Origin: Cordilura impudica
Taxonomy: Eukaryota > Arthropoda > Insecta > Diptera > Scathophagidae
Assembly (NCBI GenBank): GCA_963682025.1
Contig: OY821517.1
Coordinates: 49,439,162-49,503,161 of the forward strand
Reading direction: 5' to 3'
DNA: 64,000 bases
Shown here: positions 12,035 through 26,000 of the stretch, piece after piece
How the letters are laid out: each line of letters opens with the position of its first letter
Numbering within the stretch: position 1 is the first letter of the stretch
Made by a program: the position numbers and the translations under genes
The notes under the pieces: generated by a model
The model's input: the letters and a program-made list of their open reading frames with translations, nothing else
What the model was told of the DNA's origin: nothing
The model's database searches: none

Positions 12035-13684
12035 TTGACAGAAGAAGATTTAAAAATTAAAGATAATGTTAGTAAATTACTTGATATGCTAGTGGATAAA
12101 GCAACACTAAACAAATTTGGTTGGCCAGATATATCGGAAGAAACGGTTAGTAGAGGTTTTTTTTCAATTCTACATCCAATTAATAATGCAATAATGTTAT
12201 ATTTTCTATATATCGCACCTGTACCTCTAAAGTGAGTCAACTCAAAATTTACAAATTTTCAGTGGAGGCAAAAAACCATTTTTTTAATATTTACTATAAA
12301 ATTTAAAGACAGTTGTTTCATTGTAAAGAATTGCGAATAATAAGTATACAACAGTAGTTGTTTTTGCGATTTTTTCAGTGATCATCAAAAATAACAAGTA
12401 TTTTGGATGCAACTCAAAATGTGTCTTTTCAGTGGATTCTAAAGAAGTTACTCATATAGCACAAAGAGGGTTACAACTTTATTTTTATACCCTATACCAC
12501 TATGTGGTTTGGGTATAATGACTTTGTGCTGCTGTTTGTAACTACCGAAAATATTTGACCTAGACCCATCTTTAATTATACCGATCGAATCAGAATCACT
12601 ATCTGATTCGTGTCTGTGTGTCCATGTAAAGCTTGTAATCAAACTGCAGGTCGCAAATATGAATATATTTTGATGAAATTTGGTATATAAGCTTTTATCG
12701 GCCATAGGATGAACGCTATTGAAATTGGTGAGAATCGGTCCATGTTCAGACCTGGCCCCCATACAAATGACCCCTATGAAATCGACTTAAATTGCCATAA
12801 GATCCAAATTATCATATAAATCTTAGTCAAATTGGGTTTGTATGTGTTTATTACATCCATTAATCAGTAGTCAAAAAATGATCCCTATGGGACAACTCTA
12901 AGTCATAGGCCCCATATAGAGCTGCTTCCCGATCTTCACTTAAATCTATCAAAAAACAAAAATATTGCACTGATTCTTCTCAAATTTTGTTTGTATATAT
13001 TTTTGCAAAATACAAGAGACCTTACCAAACATGGTCAGGATGGGTCCATTTTTGGGCCTAGTCCCCATATAGATATAGCATTCGATATGAATTTTTTCAT
13101 ATCTGCAGACAAAAAAATTTATAAAAATCCCACTCAAATTTGGTTTATGCTTATTTTCTATGTCCAGTTAGTTGGGCCTATGGGGTAGGGTCTCTAAACG
13201 CATGGTATAGGGTATCCTATATTCGGTCTAAACCGACTATAATTTTCTTACTTGTTTTTTTTGCGAAAGACTAGAAAAACCGATGTGAGATTTTTACAGT
13301 GGATAGATATGACCACTGTGTATCGTTTTCTTGCAAAAAGTGAAAATTGAAAAATTTTGAGTTGACTCACTTTAGAGGTACAGATGCGATATATACATGT
13401 AGGTGCTCTGCAAAGTAATCGGAAATTGTGGCCATGATCTAGTTAAAGATCAATATAATTACTCTTCTTGGGATTATGCCAGTCGTATGCGTCAATATGT
13501 TAAATTACTATTCACTCTAGTTATACAGAATGATTCCATTAAGGAACTATTAAACAATTATCCCATTGATGAAGTCATTGAATACGTTTTAGGCAATGAC
13601 GATGATGACGAAGAGGACGAAGCTGCTAGAAAAGGCGACGCAGAAGATGTTAACAAAACAATAAAACGTGAAGATGAAAAGTAA
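12035..13684 (+). CDS. Last two exons of a conserved gene, product unidentified
   Basis: Exon a (about 12035-12145, 37 codons, LTEEDLKIKDNVSKLL...) ends at a GT donor (ACG|GTTAGT). Exon b (13403-13684) starts after TGTAG and ends at TAA. They join in phase 0 as WPDISEET|VLCKVIGNCG. The product is soluble and helical (DYASRMRQYVKLLFTLVIQ), with an acidic tail (DDDDEEDE) and Lys/Glu end. I do not recognise the family. AATAAA-like signals follow at about 13690-13716. The intron carries a TIR element (12224-13378). No upstream exons are evident back to eIF2D, so this is either a partial copy or a gene whose 5' part I cannot see. The left border of exon a is uncertain. Confidence 0.55.
12224..13378. 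mobile_element. Tc1/mariner-type miniature element with nested mini-me-like insertion
   Basis: Terminal inverted repeats CCTCTAAAGTGAGTCAACTC (left) and its reverse complement (right) are identical for at least 27 bp and are flanked by TA on both sides (12222-12223, 13379-13380). Without the internal mini-me-like copy (12482-13256) the element is about 380 bp and non-coding. It is inserted in the intron of the unidentified gene. Confidence 0.85.
12482..13256 (-). repeat. mini-me-like repeat A
   Basis: Runs from TATACCCTATACCACTATG to the CGGTCTAAACCGACTAT hairpin and ends ATTTTCTTACTTGT. The GTCY microsatellite is nearly lost in this copy. Forward orientation is defined here as starting ACAAGTAAGAAAATTATAG. 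Confidence 0.85.
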
Positions 13685-14002
13685 AAACAAAATAAAAAAT
13701 TTTACTTTAAAAATAAATGGACAATATTTGGTGTTAAGTTGACTTTTTTTTACTCTTTTACAATAATACTGTAAAATTTTTATACTTAATATACCATAAA
13801 GAAAAATATATAGTTTTATAAAAAAAGAAAAAAATTGTTAAACACAGCATTTACTTCAGAAACAATTCAATGTGGCACCACTTTTTTATTTCTCAATATT
13901 TTGGTTGCCTAGGACAACGGGTCTGCCTGCAACAGAAGAACCAAATTTCCATAAGCATAATATGTAAAAAAATTATAGTTTTCTATAAAATTAATTAAAA
14001 CT

Positions 14003-17000
14003 ATGGCTGATGATTTAAATCCAGCAATAATTAAACGTACACAAAATTCATTGGGAAAATATGTCAAAAAACCCAGTTTAACAGAAAAACTTTTGAGAAA
14101 ACCTCCTTTTCGTTTCTTACACGATGTGTTTAGTGTGGTTAGTTAAATTATTACAAATCTAAAACAAAAATTAAATATATTAAACATATTAACTTTTATA
14201 GGTTATACGGGATACTGGATGTTTTGTGGGTCTTTACACACCCGAAGAGCTTACTTTCGAAAATATCAAAGATCGTGATGATAAAATACGTTTCTTGCAG
14301 AAAATGATTGATGTTGTTAGTAAGTACATTCAATTCAGTGGGTACAAAAATTTTTTTTGTTGATTCAACTTCGGGTAAGAATCAGTATATGGAATTACGA
14401 GACCACAAATCTGCAGCAGAATATAGGAAAACAAAGACAGTGGCGACATTTTATATAAAAAATTGTTTTTCTTGTCAATATTTGTGAGACCCTTTTTTAT
14501 TTTTGTGAACCATGACGACTTATTTATCAAATTGAACCAAAATTTTTCAAATTTTCACAAACTTTTATTTCTTTTTTTAATTTTTTTCGGGACGGCTTAC
14601 ATATTCGATCGACAAATTAAATAGCACGCATTAATTAAACTTAAAATCCTTTTATTTCTTAAAAAAAAATCAGTGACATGTATAATATTAATAGGCTAGG
14701 GGATTTCTTGTGACCTATGTTATGTTCTACCGTTTTATCCCGATTTTGATCAAACGTATATTATTTGAAAGGTATTTCTTTTTAGCCGTTCTGCAGATTT
14801 ACATATTTTTAAATGTTTTCCCTTATTTTCAGTAAATTGCATTTAGAGTTGCTACTAACACATACAAACATAAAATTATGCAATGCTATGTGTGTGTTTA
14901 TTAAATTTGTTAATGTGTTTGTAATAAAAATGAGTTTGTTTTTTGTGTTGATTTGTGAATTGGCTATAATTGATTAGCATAACTTTAGGATCTTTATTTA
15001 ATGAAAAAAAAAAAAAAAATTCCTAGAATTTGCACTCGAATTTCGAGGGCTGGAATCTGCTAGTTCATTTAATTAGTTAATTTGACTAGTACTTTGTTGG
15101 ATAACTAATATTTTTAATAACGGCTGTGCATCAACGCTGAATTGACGATGTTATTTTCCGATATCTTTCCATAATAGATTTAAATTTGTAGCTTAATAGG
15201 GTCAATTCATATTTATACGGGTTTATATCCGGGATCGATTTTGTTGTCACTGAACAATTTTTGTACAGACTATGCAGTATGTTTAGGATATTTATATCGT
15301 AACAACTTCCATTTAAGTTGCATTACTTGCTCTACATCATAATGTCTGCTAATATTTTTTTGTAAACTATTTGGTCCATAGTGCCCTCTATGCGCGTAAT
15401 TTGATGCACTTCATACCAGACTAATACACATCCTCAGACTTATACACATCCTCCGCCATGTTTCATCGTTTTTAATGTATGTATTGGGTAAAATTCTGGA
15501 AAATTCTTTTTCCATCTGATTCAAAGCGACTGAACGTAAAAGGAAAATTGTTCTACCAACTTCCAGGTTTTGTGAATTGATCCTTAGCAAATTTAAAACG
15601 TTTCCTTGTGTGTGTTTTTTAGGCACGTATGGTTTTTTCTGACAATGCGCCGTAACAACTTATTTTCACGTAGTCGGTTTTTAATTGTGATTGTGTAAAA
15701 TGTTTTTTTTGAATTTGCTTCCTAATTCTCTCGGTCGTATTTTTACATCTGTTTTTAATGTTGTCTGTGGTTTTAGGTTTTTTATATTGTTTGATAGCAT
15801 TATACACTTTCTTTCCGGAACATTTAATTTTTCGGTATACGTTAGCTTGTCTTTGAGATATTCAAAGACAAATCTTCGAAATTCATGATTTGAGTTCTTT
15901 GCTCGTTTCACCCTTGAAAAAAATATATAAATTTTATATATTGACTCTTTAATTAATTTTCTTACCTTTTTAAATGCAAAATTTTGCCAGAAAATCTTTT
16001 TTTTTTAGTTTAGTTTACAGAGTTTTCACAACGTCTGCTTTATTGTACAATTGATCTAACTTTAACACTTAAAAAAATTCTCTCCATGCACAATAATAAT
16101 AAACAAAAAAGTGTTGGTTTCGAGCGCTGAAATCTGCAAGTATTTCATAATCCTACTAGAGGACCCGTGCTGCTCCTCAGCATTCTATTATATTATACTA
16201 ATTTTTTAATTATTTTGTGGGTTTTTAATTAAAACTTGAAATTTTTTTTATTTTAAAATTTTTTTATAATTTTTCAATTTGTTTTTATTTTATATTTTTT
16301 TTTTTAATTTTATATATGTATGTATATTTGATATATGTATATAGTTTTAAATAATTTTTGGTATTATTTTTGGCTGGCGTTTTAAAACTTGCGGGGCCCT
16401 TAATTTATTTTATGCTTTTTTGTGAAAAAATCTTACGCCCGTATTCATAATCAAATTCTAGCAGTTGGCTAACTTTTTTTCACACAAATTTAGAAATTTT
16501 CGTATGAAAAAAAGTTAGCCAACTGCTAGAATTTGATTATGAATACGGGCTTTAGTTTTTTTTTGCGAAAATTTGCAATTTATTTGTCCGTCCTTCCGCA
16601 CTTTGTCCGTCCTCTTTCACTTAGCATGGAATACTCCTCGAGGACCCGTGCTGATCCGCAGCATTAGGATAGACAATGTATGAGAGGGTGTAATTATTAC
16701 ATAAAATCATTTTACAGTACTTCCTTCCAGACAATATTAGCTGTGCGTCGGCCCATAGGTTTAATTTCTATCTTTACATTTCTTAATGTTCTTCCTCGAG
16801 GTAAAGCACAGTAATACCAGTACAGTAATGCCAAAATATGCCAAGAGAAGTTAACGTAAAGTAAAAGTAAAGTTGATTGTCCACGCATAACTTTCCTCAA
16901 ACCCAACGAATTTAAGCAGTTAATATCTCAACATCCTACGTTAATTAGAACTCTAGTTATAGAGGTTTGAGTGAAGGAAAATATTTAAAAAATCTTGAAA

Positions 17001-20000
17001 AATGTATAACTTAAGTAACGTGGGAGTAGAGTAAATTCCAATGCTTGATGACATATCTGTGTCTAAATACCTTTCATTAAAAAAAAATGAAGGAAATCGG
17101 CCGGATAGAACGGCCAGACGGACTGACTTTAGTTTCCATAAATTCTTTTAATACATAAGACTAGATGTAACCCGGTGTGCTTCGCTACACCCTCCCCCTG
17201 CCCCCCCACGAATCGTTATGAGAGGTCTCACGCAAAGTCCTAAGGCTCTCACTAATACAGTTATTCAGATATATCACATTTAATATTAAGTTTGTGTAGG
17301 GGTGCCACGCGCATTTGTCCAATCCCGCCCATTTTTTTGTCTGACTACTCACGTTAATAATAGATGACCTGAGACAAATTTGCAAAGCTTTCTCTATTAT
17401 ATTAATATATATGATATTTAAAATTTACTTTGTATGTGAGGTGCCACGCCCGCTAAAAATATTTTAAAAAATTACAGCCTGTAGCTCTCCCATATCCGCT
17501 GTAAGACCCTGTGAAAATTTCAGGAAGGTCAGATGAGTAGTTACGGAGATTACCTCCTACAAACAAACAAGCACATATTAGCATAGATTTTTTTATTCGA
17601 ATACGTGCTGATATACAATGTTTTTTGGTTTTTTCATTCGGTAAAACACTTATCAGATTTTTCGGCGTTCCTACCCTGGAGCAAGGTACATGTAGCTGCC
17701 CATGAGAAGAAGATGGATTATCAACATTAGATCTGGCAACACTTAACTATTGGCCTTGAACTTAGAATATCATTTGGCAATTTTTCTTATTAGCGGTTTT
17801 TGATTTTGCCCGTTTTTGATTGTGAAGATTTTGTTGGCCGATTTTTATTTTTCGCAAGTTTCGGTTTTGGCGAATTTTTGATTTTGGCGGTATATTTTCC
17901 ACGTCAAATCACATTAATAACTAATGTACTTGTCAAAAGACCGTTGCTTTCGTAGTACTTCATATTATTTATATAGGAGGTGCCACGCCCACTAATCCCA
18001 TACCGACCAATTTTTATCGGACTTCTCATATTAATATCTGATGGACTCGTGCAAAATGTCGAGTCTTTCCCTTTTATAGAACACCAGTTATATGATATTA
18101 GATATCTACTTTGCTACGATCACGCACATTTTTTTGTTCGACTGATCATACAAAGAACCTATGGGCTCATGCAAAGCCACAAAGCCCTCTCTTTTCCAGT
18201 ACTCCAGATATATGACATTAAATAGTTACTTTGCAATGGTAGTGCCACGCCAATTTTTTGTCCGACTACTCATACTAAGATCTGATGGTGTCGTGCAAAG
18301 TGTCAAAGCTTCCCTTTTTTAGTATACCAGTTATATGATACAAAGTTATATGCTACTTTGTACGGCCGGTGCCACACCCACTGCTCCGATCACGCCCATT
18401 TTTTGTTTAACTAATCACATGAATAACTTATGGGCTCACACAAAGTCCCAAGACTATCACTATAACTGTACTCCAGATATATGGCATTTTATATTTAATT
18501 TGTATGGCAGGTGCCAGGCCTATTGGTCCGATACTGCCCATTTTTTGTCCGACTACTCACATTAATAATAGGTGACACCAGACAAATTTGAAAAGCTCTC
18601 TCTATCACAGTATTCGAGGTATATAATATTGAATTATTACTTGTACGGGAGGTACCACGCCCACTTGTCCGATCCCACCCATTTCCGACGTAGCTACTAA
18701 TATTAACAATAGGTGACCTCACACAAATTTGCAAAGCTCTCCCTGTCATAATACTCAATATATGTATATGATAATAAAAAATATTTAAAAAATTATAGCC
18801 TATAGCACTTCCCATATCCGCAGTAAGACTGTGTGAAAATTTCAGGAATTTCAGATGGGTAGTTACGGAGATTACCTCCTACAAACAAACAAACAAACAC
18901 ACATTACCTCTTTATTATATTAGTATTAGTATAGATTAGTATAGATAAGAATTTTTTTTTTTTATATAATTAATAAAAAAAAGAAAAAATATAAAAGAAA
19001 TGTATTCTGTTTAATTTCTTGTAACATTTGAGTTTTTTCGTTACAAAAATCATAACTTTTGAACCAATCAAATGAGTTAAAAGGCATATGAAAGATAATT
19101 GTCCAAACTATGAAATAAGTCTTTGAACAAGGTGCTACTTTTTCAGGGTTTTTATGTTTTAAAATTATTATCCATAAATATTAAAAAAATTAAGATTTTT
19201 CGAATTTATTTTTCCAAATTGCTTCAAAATAATTATCGCAATTCATAACAGATCACAATTCTAATAGACTAGTCATTTCTGAACTAAAATATTTGGATTC
19301 TAACTCTTTTCGTGATTTCACATGCTGCAGAGATGAAATAAGTGGACATGCTACCAACATGTTGCAGAGGTCCTCATTTTGCCTCACCTTTGATGCTTTG
19401 AACGTGTTCGAGCATTTATTTTTTGTATATCACCTGGGGTAGTCTACTTATAGTCAAACTTCTTTGAAAAACGCATCTCGTATTCGGTTCTTTCTGATAA
19501 TTTTGCTTATCCGCATCAAAGTGTTCCTCCTTTTGTGGAAGGATATACGCCAATTTTAGCAAAAACTTCATACACCTTATCCTGGCGTGCAATGGTGAGA
19601 TTCCATATTCATAATTGCTCTCTTCGTTTCTACAATCGATCATGCGTCTTTTTGCAAATCGGGCATGACAATGTTGAGGTTGTATTTATCGGTTCGTTTA
19701 CGACTTTTCCGTCAACCATGGTCAGGTGGAACTCGTAACTACATACATTCAAGATATTTTCCTTCTTTAAGTTTCAGCACTGCGGGCTTAATCTTGTCAA
19801 TTTGTTCTTGAATGTCCTCCACTGCACTCCTTATGAGTTCCGGCGATTCCCTTGCAAACTGAAGCATTATTGGACGGCAATAAAGCACTGTTGACGACCT
19901 GTATCTGTATCTGAATTTACAGGAGATGCACGCCATATAATTTCTGGAACAATGTCTTTTTTACCTTTTTTACATCTTGAAGGAGCAGCTGGACTTGTTA

Positions 20001-23000
20001 TTAGGTAAAGGAATAATCAAAGAACATATTTTAAAAATATGGCAGATATAAATTTATAATTTTTTTTTTCATTTTCCATCAAAGATGAAAAATAGTGAAA
20101 AATAGTGAGTAAATAGCGATTTACCTGGAGAAACACAAAGCAAACAGTAAAATTTTTTCAATAAAAACAAAAAAAATTGTGATTATATACCTACCCCAGT
20201 TTTTTTTATATTCTACCTGAAACTGTGTGTTTTTTTGAAAACTGAAAATCGGTCAACTTTGAAGGATTAAATCTTCTAAACTAAAAATTTGATTTTATTA
20301 AGGGTAGCAAACATCAAGATATCGTAAGCGCACATGAAATTTTTAATTTTTGCAACCACATTTCTTGTAACGGCTCCACTGTGAGCCGGTGGCAAATATG
20401 TTCATATACTATCCAGGCAAATATGGTCGATTGTATAAAAAAGTGTTGGTTAAGCAACGACGCTTTAAAAACGCTTTCAAGAAATGCTCTGCCAGTACTT
20501 GTTTTATGCGATTGTGCTGAACTTAAAACACAACTAAAATTGGTTTAACTGAAAAATAATTAAGATTTATTTTAAAATTAACAATTCGTTCAAAGTCAAA
20601 ATTATTTACCGATTTTAAAATTTCCAGATAGACAGTTTCTAACTAAGAATTGTCCATTTTTAGAATTGACTACTAATGCGCAACTAACGATACGAACGTC
20701 AAAAATTGTTGCCGGCCATGAGCCAGAGAAAACCAATGAACTTTTACAACTCATGGCAGAAATAATAGAAAAGAAGTTAGATTGGAAATCAGCAGTTGCA
20801 TCAGTTTTATTAGGTAAAACAAAAACTCAAGAAAAAACCAATAAAGCTATAAAGGAACCGAGAACCAAGGATAAACCAAAAGAAAAAGAGCTTCAAACTA
20901 AAGATTCGAAATCTATTAAAACATCAAGCAAAACCATAAACGCACCATTAAATAAAGATGACAAAAATAAACGGACAACAGAAAAAAAGAGAGCATCAAC
21001 TACAAAAGATAAAATTCCGAAAGGAAGTCATACAGAACAAGATAAAACCACAAAAAAATCATCGAAAGAAGCAGCCAACACAAAGTTAACAAAACAAGAA
21101 TCAAAATCAAGTAATAAAAGTTCACCGTCGCCCAATAATTCCAAAGAGTCAAAAAGGAGTATTAGGTCAGCTAAAATTGAAAATAATGAGTCTAATCATG
21201 AGGAAGGACCACAGCTCAACGAAGTTAAAAAAATGGAACTCCCTGGTCGTGACGCAGGGCCCCAGCTAAACGAAGTTGAACAGATCGAACCTCCTAGTCG
21301 TGAGGAAGGGCCACCGCTTAAGGAAGTTCAACAAATCGAACCTTCTAAAGATTTAACACAAAATGATCTGAGTAGTATTAATAATGCAGTTTCACTAGAT
21401 AATGGCTTGAATAACGCGAATCAAGATCCATCTGTTGAAGAAATACTAAGGGATCGTGAGCCAAGTTCTTTGGGAAAAACTAAAAAATCTTCAGCTAAAA
21501 CACGAAAACCAAGTGGACATAAGATAAGTGCTAGTGATGTAGAACAACTTCAGGGAAAAGATAATAACATCAGCTTGGAATCGCTCAGAACTTCACAGCT
21601 ATCTGAAGAGAAATCTGAAATCAAACCAAATCAAATAATTAAGCAAGAGACATCTACTACTACTACTACGACGACGACTACACCACAAAAACAAGTGTCA
21701 CCTCCCATTAGTTTAACAAATGAAATGAAACGTGAATCTACTTTTACGCGAGAAAACTCCAAGGAAGCTATTCGACCCAGAACTTCTTTACGACCACCCA
21801 GTGCTAGACCACCTTCTGCTCGACCTGGTGCTCCAAGAAGACGTGATAAAAATATAGAAATTATTCTGCAACCCAATGAGCAAATTAAAATGTCCGGTAT
21901 ACAGGTAAAATTGGAAAACTTTGGCGATTTAGATGACGATGGTGAGAATCTAGTTATCATTGATAATACCAATACAATTGATGTAATAACTGGGGCCGAG
22001 ATGAGTACAACTGAGAGTGAGAAAATGCTGCAGGATGCAACATTGGAACAGGGTCATTTGGTACAACAGATATTGGAAACTCAAAAGGATTTAACTCAAC
22101 AAAATGATGCGAGTGGTCAACAGAAAATAGATAAGGTACTTATACTCGTAAAATAAATTATATTTATCTGTTCAGGTATAGCAAACAACACTCAAACAAT
22201 ATATATATTTATATATACAATATATTTTTAGTTATATATTAGTATTTTTATTCATAATTTTATTTATTGATTCTTCAGCTCAATCTAGGAGCTGAGTCTC
22301 TTTATGCTAAAATTATAATTGATTGATTTTATAAAAATGTTCTTCTTTATATATAAATATTTTAACCTATATTAACAACAACGTGATACCTGCACTTGGG
22401 TCAGCATAAACATAATTGTGTCAGCGTAACAACAACCTACAACAACAACATACACATTCATACAATGTTTCGTAAATGCAGTGGTCAACAATATTGATAT
22501 TTGTTACTTCCGCATTTGCAAATATTGTACGCTATGCAGTGTGGGTATTATACAGCACACCACGAAAGTCGTGTTACGCTACACCTTCCTTTTTTATAAG
22601 AATGTTCATGTAACATTTTTGTTCTATGGACATTCTTTTATTAATTGTACTGTTTTTTTTTTGTGGTTGTATCAAGTGGAAGTTTCACATTTTACAATAA
22701 ATTTGTTTTATTTTATTTACAAATATAGATTTAAAGAAAAGAATGCATATTGTTTATATAATATTGTATAACTTAAGTCTATTCTTATGAACTATTTGTT
22801 CTTTATTTGTTTTCTTATCAACTATGGTTACATTATTTCTGAAATCTATTTTCTTAATTTTATATGGCCCTTTATATGCCATCTTTAACTTATGTCCTGC
22901 ATCATTTCTTACTAAGACTAAATCTCTTATTTTAAAATTATAATCTAATTTTGTTTTATCATAATTAATTTTTTGTTTAATTTTATTTATATCTAATAGT

Positions 23001-26000
23001 TTTTTAACTCTATCTATTGCTACTTCTAATCTAAATTTAATTTCCTTAGCATAATTATCTATATTATAAAGTGGTGCAACTCTATCTACTTCACTAAATT
23101 GTCTAAAATTGTTTGGAATTTTTCCAAAAATAAGTTCATAAGGGCAATAATCATGTACTGTAGATGGTGTAGTGTTAAAACAGTACATGAAATATTTGAG
23201 CCATTCATCCCAGTCGTCTTTATCTACTGATATGTAGTTTCGTACGTATTCGTTAAAAGTCCGGTGACTTCTTTCTATCGTACCTAGTGTCTGGTGATGA
23301 TGTGCTGTCGATGTGCGTTTATCTATCTTCAATAGGTTGCAAAGTTCTGTCAGTATAGAGTTCTTATATTCTGTGCCCATATCCGAAATGAACGTCTTCA
23401 TTGGACCGTATATAAGCACAAAATTTTCAAATATCGCTTTTGCGATCGTCTTAGCTGATTTATCTTTTATTGGTATTGTTACCAAGTATTTAGTTAAGTC
23501 ACATATCATTGTGACTGCATATTCATTTCCATAAATTGACTTTGGAAATGGTCCAATTGTATCTACGTACACCGTATCAAAAGCCCTATTTGGTGTCTCC
23601 GTTATTGTCATTGGACTTTTTATATGTTTTTCCGTTTTAGCCAATTGACATTTATGGCATGTTTTCACATATTTGGCAATATCTTTTGTCATATTTTTCC
23701 AGTAATAGTATCTCCTGATCTTCTCAGTGGTTCTATATATCCCACAATGTCCTCCTTCTATAGGATCATCATGGTATTTCAGCATTTTCTCACGTATTGC
23801 CTTTGCATTCGTGTTATCAATTTGAGTTACTTCGTTTAATAGCGCTATTCTGATTTTAGTCAGTGTTTTATTGCCCATATCCTCAAATTCACTTGTCGAG
23901 ACAAATTCGAAAATCTTCTCATGTGGTGAAATTTGAATCTTATTAATATTTAGTTTACAGGCTATTCGTTCTAGGCTAGGGAAAAATTGTCCTAAGTCAA
24001 TATACCCATTAGTAAACAAATCATCTATTCTTATGGTAGCATATATTGATTTTCCCTTTTTGATGTAACATCTGTTGGGTAAAATCTTTAATTTATAATA
24101 TCTTTTGACGTCTATATTATTCAATGGTATATATACCTTGGGCTTATTATTGTTATTGATATTTTGCTGATTTACTACTGGCTTACTAATTTTCTCTTCC
24201 TTAGTCATCGATCTTGTCGTGACCCTTAAAACGGATGAAATCTTGTCGTTAATATCCTTTAAGTCATTTATTGTAATGCGCGACAGTGCGTCGGCAACAT
24301 AATTATCTTTTCCCCTGAGATATTCTACTGTGAAATCATATTCGTCCAGATCGAGTCTCATTCTCGTTAGCTTAGAACTTGGATTTTTCATGGAGAACAG
24401 GTATGAAAGTGGTCTATGGTCTGTTCGGACCAAAAAATGTTTTCCATATATATATGGTCTGAAATATGTGACAGCCCAGTGTATGGCAGTTAATTCCTGT
24501 TCAATGGTCGATTTGTTGCTTTCGCCTTTGGTGAAAGTTTTAGATGCGTAGGCCACAGGTAGGTGTCTACCTTCATGTTCCTGTGTTAAAACAGCACCGC
24601 AAGCATGCTTACTGGCATCTGTTGTTATGCAAAATTCCTTCGTAAAGTCTGGGTACTGAAGCAATGTTGGGCTCATTAATGCCTTCTTTAGGTATTTAAA
24701 CGCGCACTCACAATCTTTTGTCCACTCAAATGGTACTCCCTTTTTGGATAGCCTAATAAATAAATCTAATAAATCGTCGGTAATAGTTGCAAAACGCGAC
24801 AAACCTTCGTGCGCTATCGGCGTCCGTAGGCGTCGGGTAATTTTCTATCACCGAATATTTACTATCATCCGGTAATATTCCTCTATCAGTACATTTGTGG
24901 CCAAGGTAGGTTACCTCTCTCATAGAGAATGAACATTTTTGGGGGTGTAGTTTAAGATTGTGTTTACGGCAAAGATCGAATACATCCTTCAAATTTGAAA
25001 GCATATGTTTTTCAGAACATCCCAATACAACCAAGTCATCCATATATAGGAATGCTTGATTCGGCTTCAGACCACTGAAGGCTAATGTCATCATTCTTTG
25101 GAATGAATTCGGTGCTATTTTTAAGCCATATGGTAGTCTAGTAAATCTGTATGAACCATTGTTTGTTGAAAATGACGTCAAGTCTCTAGAGTTATTTTCC
25201 AAACCAATTTGATGAAACCCGGACATCAAGTCCAAACAAGAAAAATATTTTGCTCTACCTAGTTGGTCTAGAATATCGTCTATTCTAGGCAATGAGAATT
25301 TATCTGATATTAGTTTTTTTATTTATCTGCCTATAATCTATCACCAAGCGCCATCTTTTTTCATCTGATCCGGAAAGTGATTTCTTTGGTAGCAACAGAA
25401 TTGGGCTATTGTATTCCGAAAATGATGGTTCGATTATCTTGTCATCTATTAGTTTTTCAACCTGTTTGTTTATTTCCTCCTTATGTGATTCTGGTATGCG
25501 ATAATTTTTAATATACGTTGGTTGATTATCTTTTACTCTCAGTTTTTGTTCATAGAAATTTTGGTAGTAATTGTTTCAGTCCCTAAGCCAAAAATATCAT
25601 TATATTCCAAACAAAGCTTAGTTAAAATTGTTCTGAACTGTTCAGGAAAGTTTCGCTTCAAAAGGTCCAAAACTTCAGATTTTCTTTGGCTATTTTTATG
25701 TGGTTTTTGTTTTACTATTTCATAGTCAGACATTTTCTCGGTTTTTATGTTATTTTGCCTAATTGTTACTATTTTATGTATGGTATTTAAAAAACGAACC
25801 AATGCGTTACTTGATTTTACCAGTGTATTTGGTACAAAGACACCTGGTACGATTTTTCTTGATTTGGTATTAGTACATCGTCTTCTAGCTCCGGAAACCT
25901 GATTTGACGAATCACTTCTGACCTTGGTGGGAGTGTTATTCCATTGAAGCCGTTCGTAAGTGGAATTTCTATTACATGCGACATATTGGGTGGTCGTAGT

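Noticed and set aside
22481..22771. 96-codon plus-strand hydrophobic frame
   Set aside because: Low complexity, overlaps the end of the antisense Ty3/gypsy pol and has no family features.
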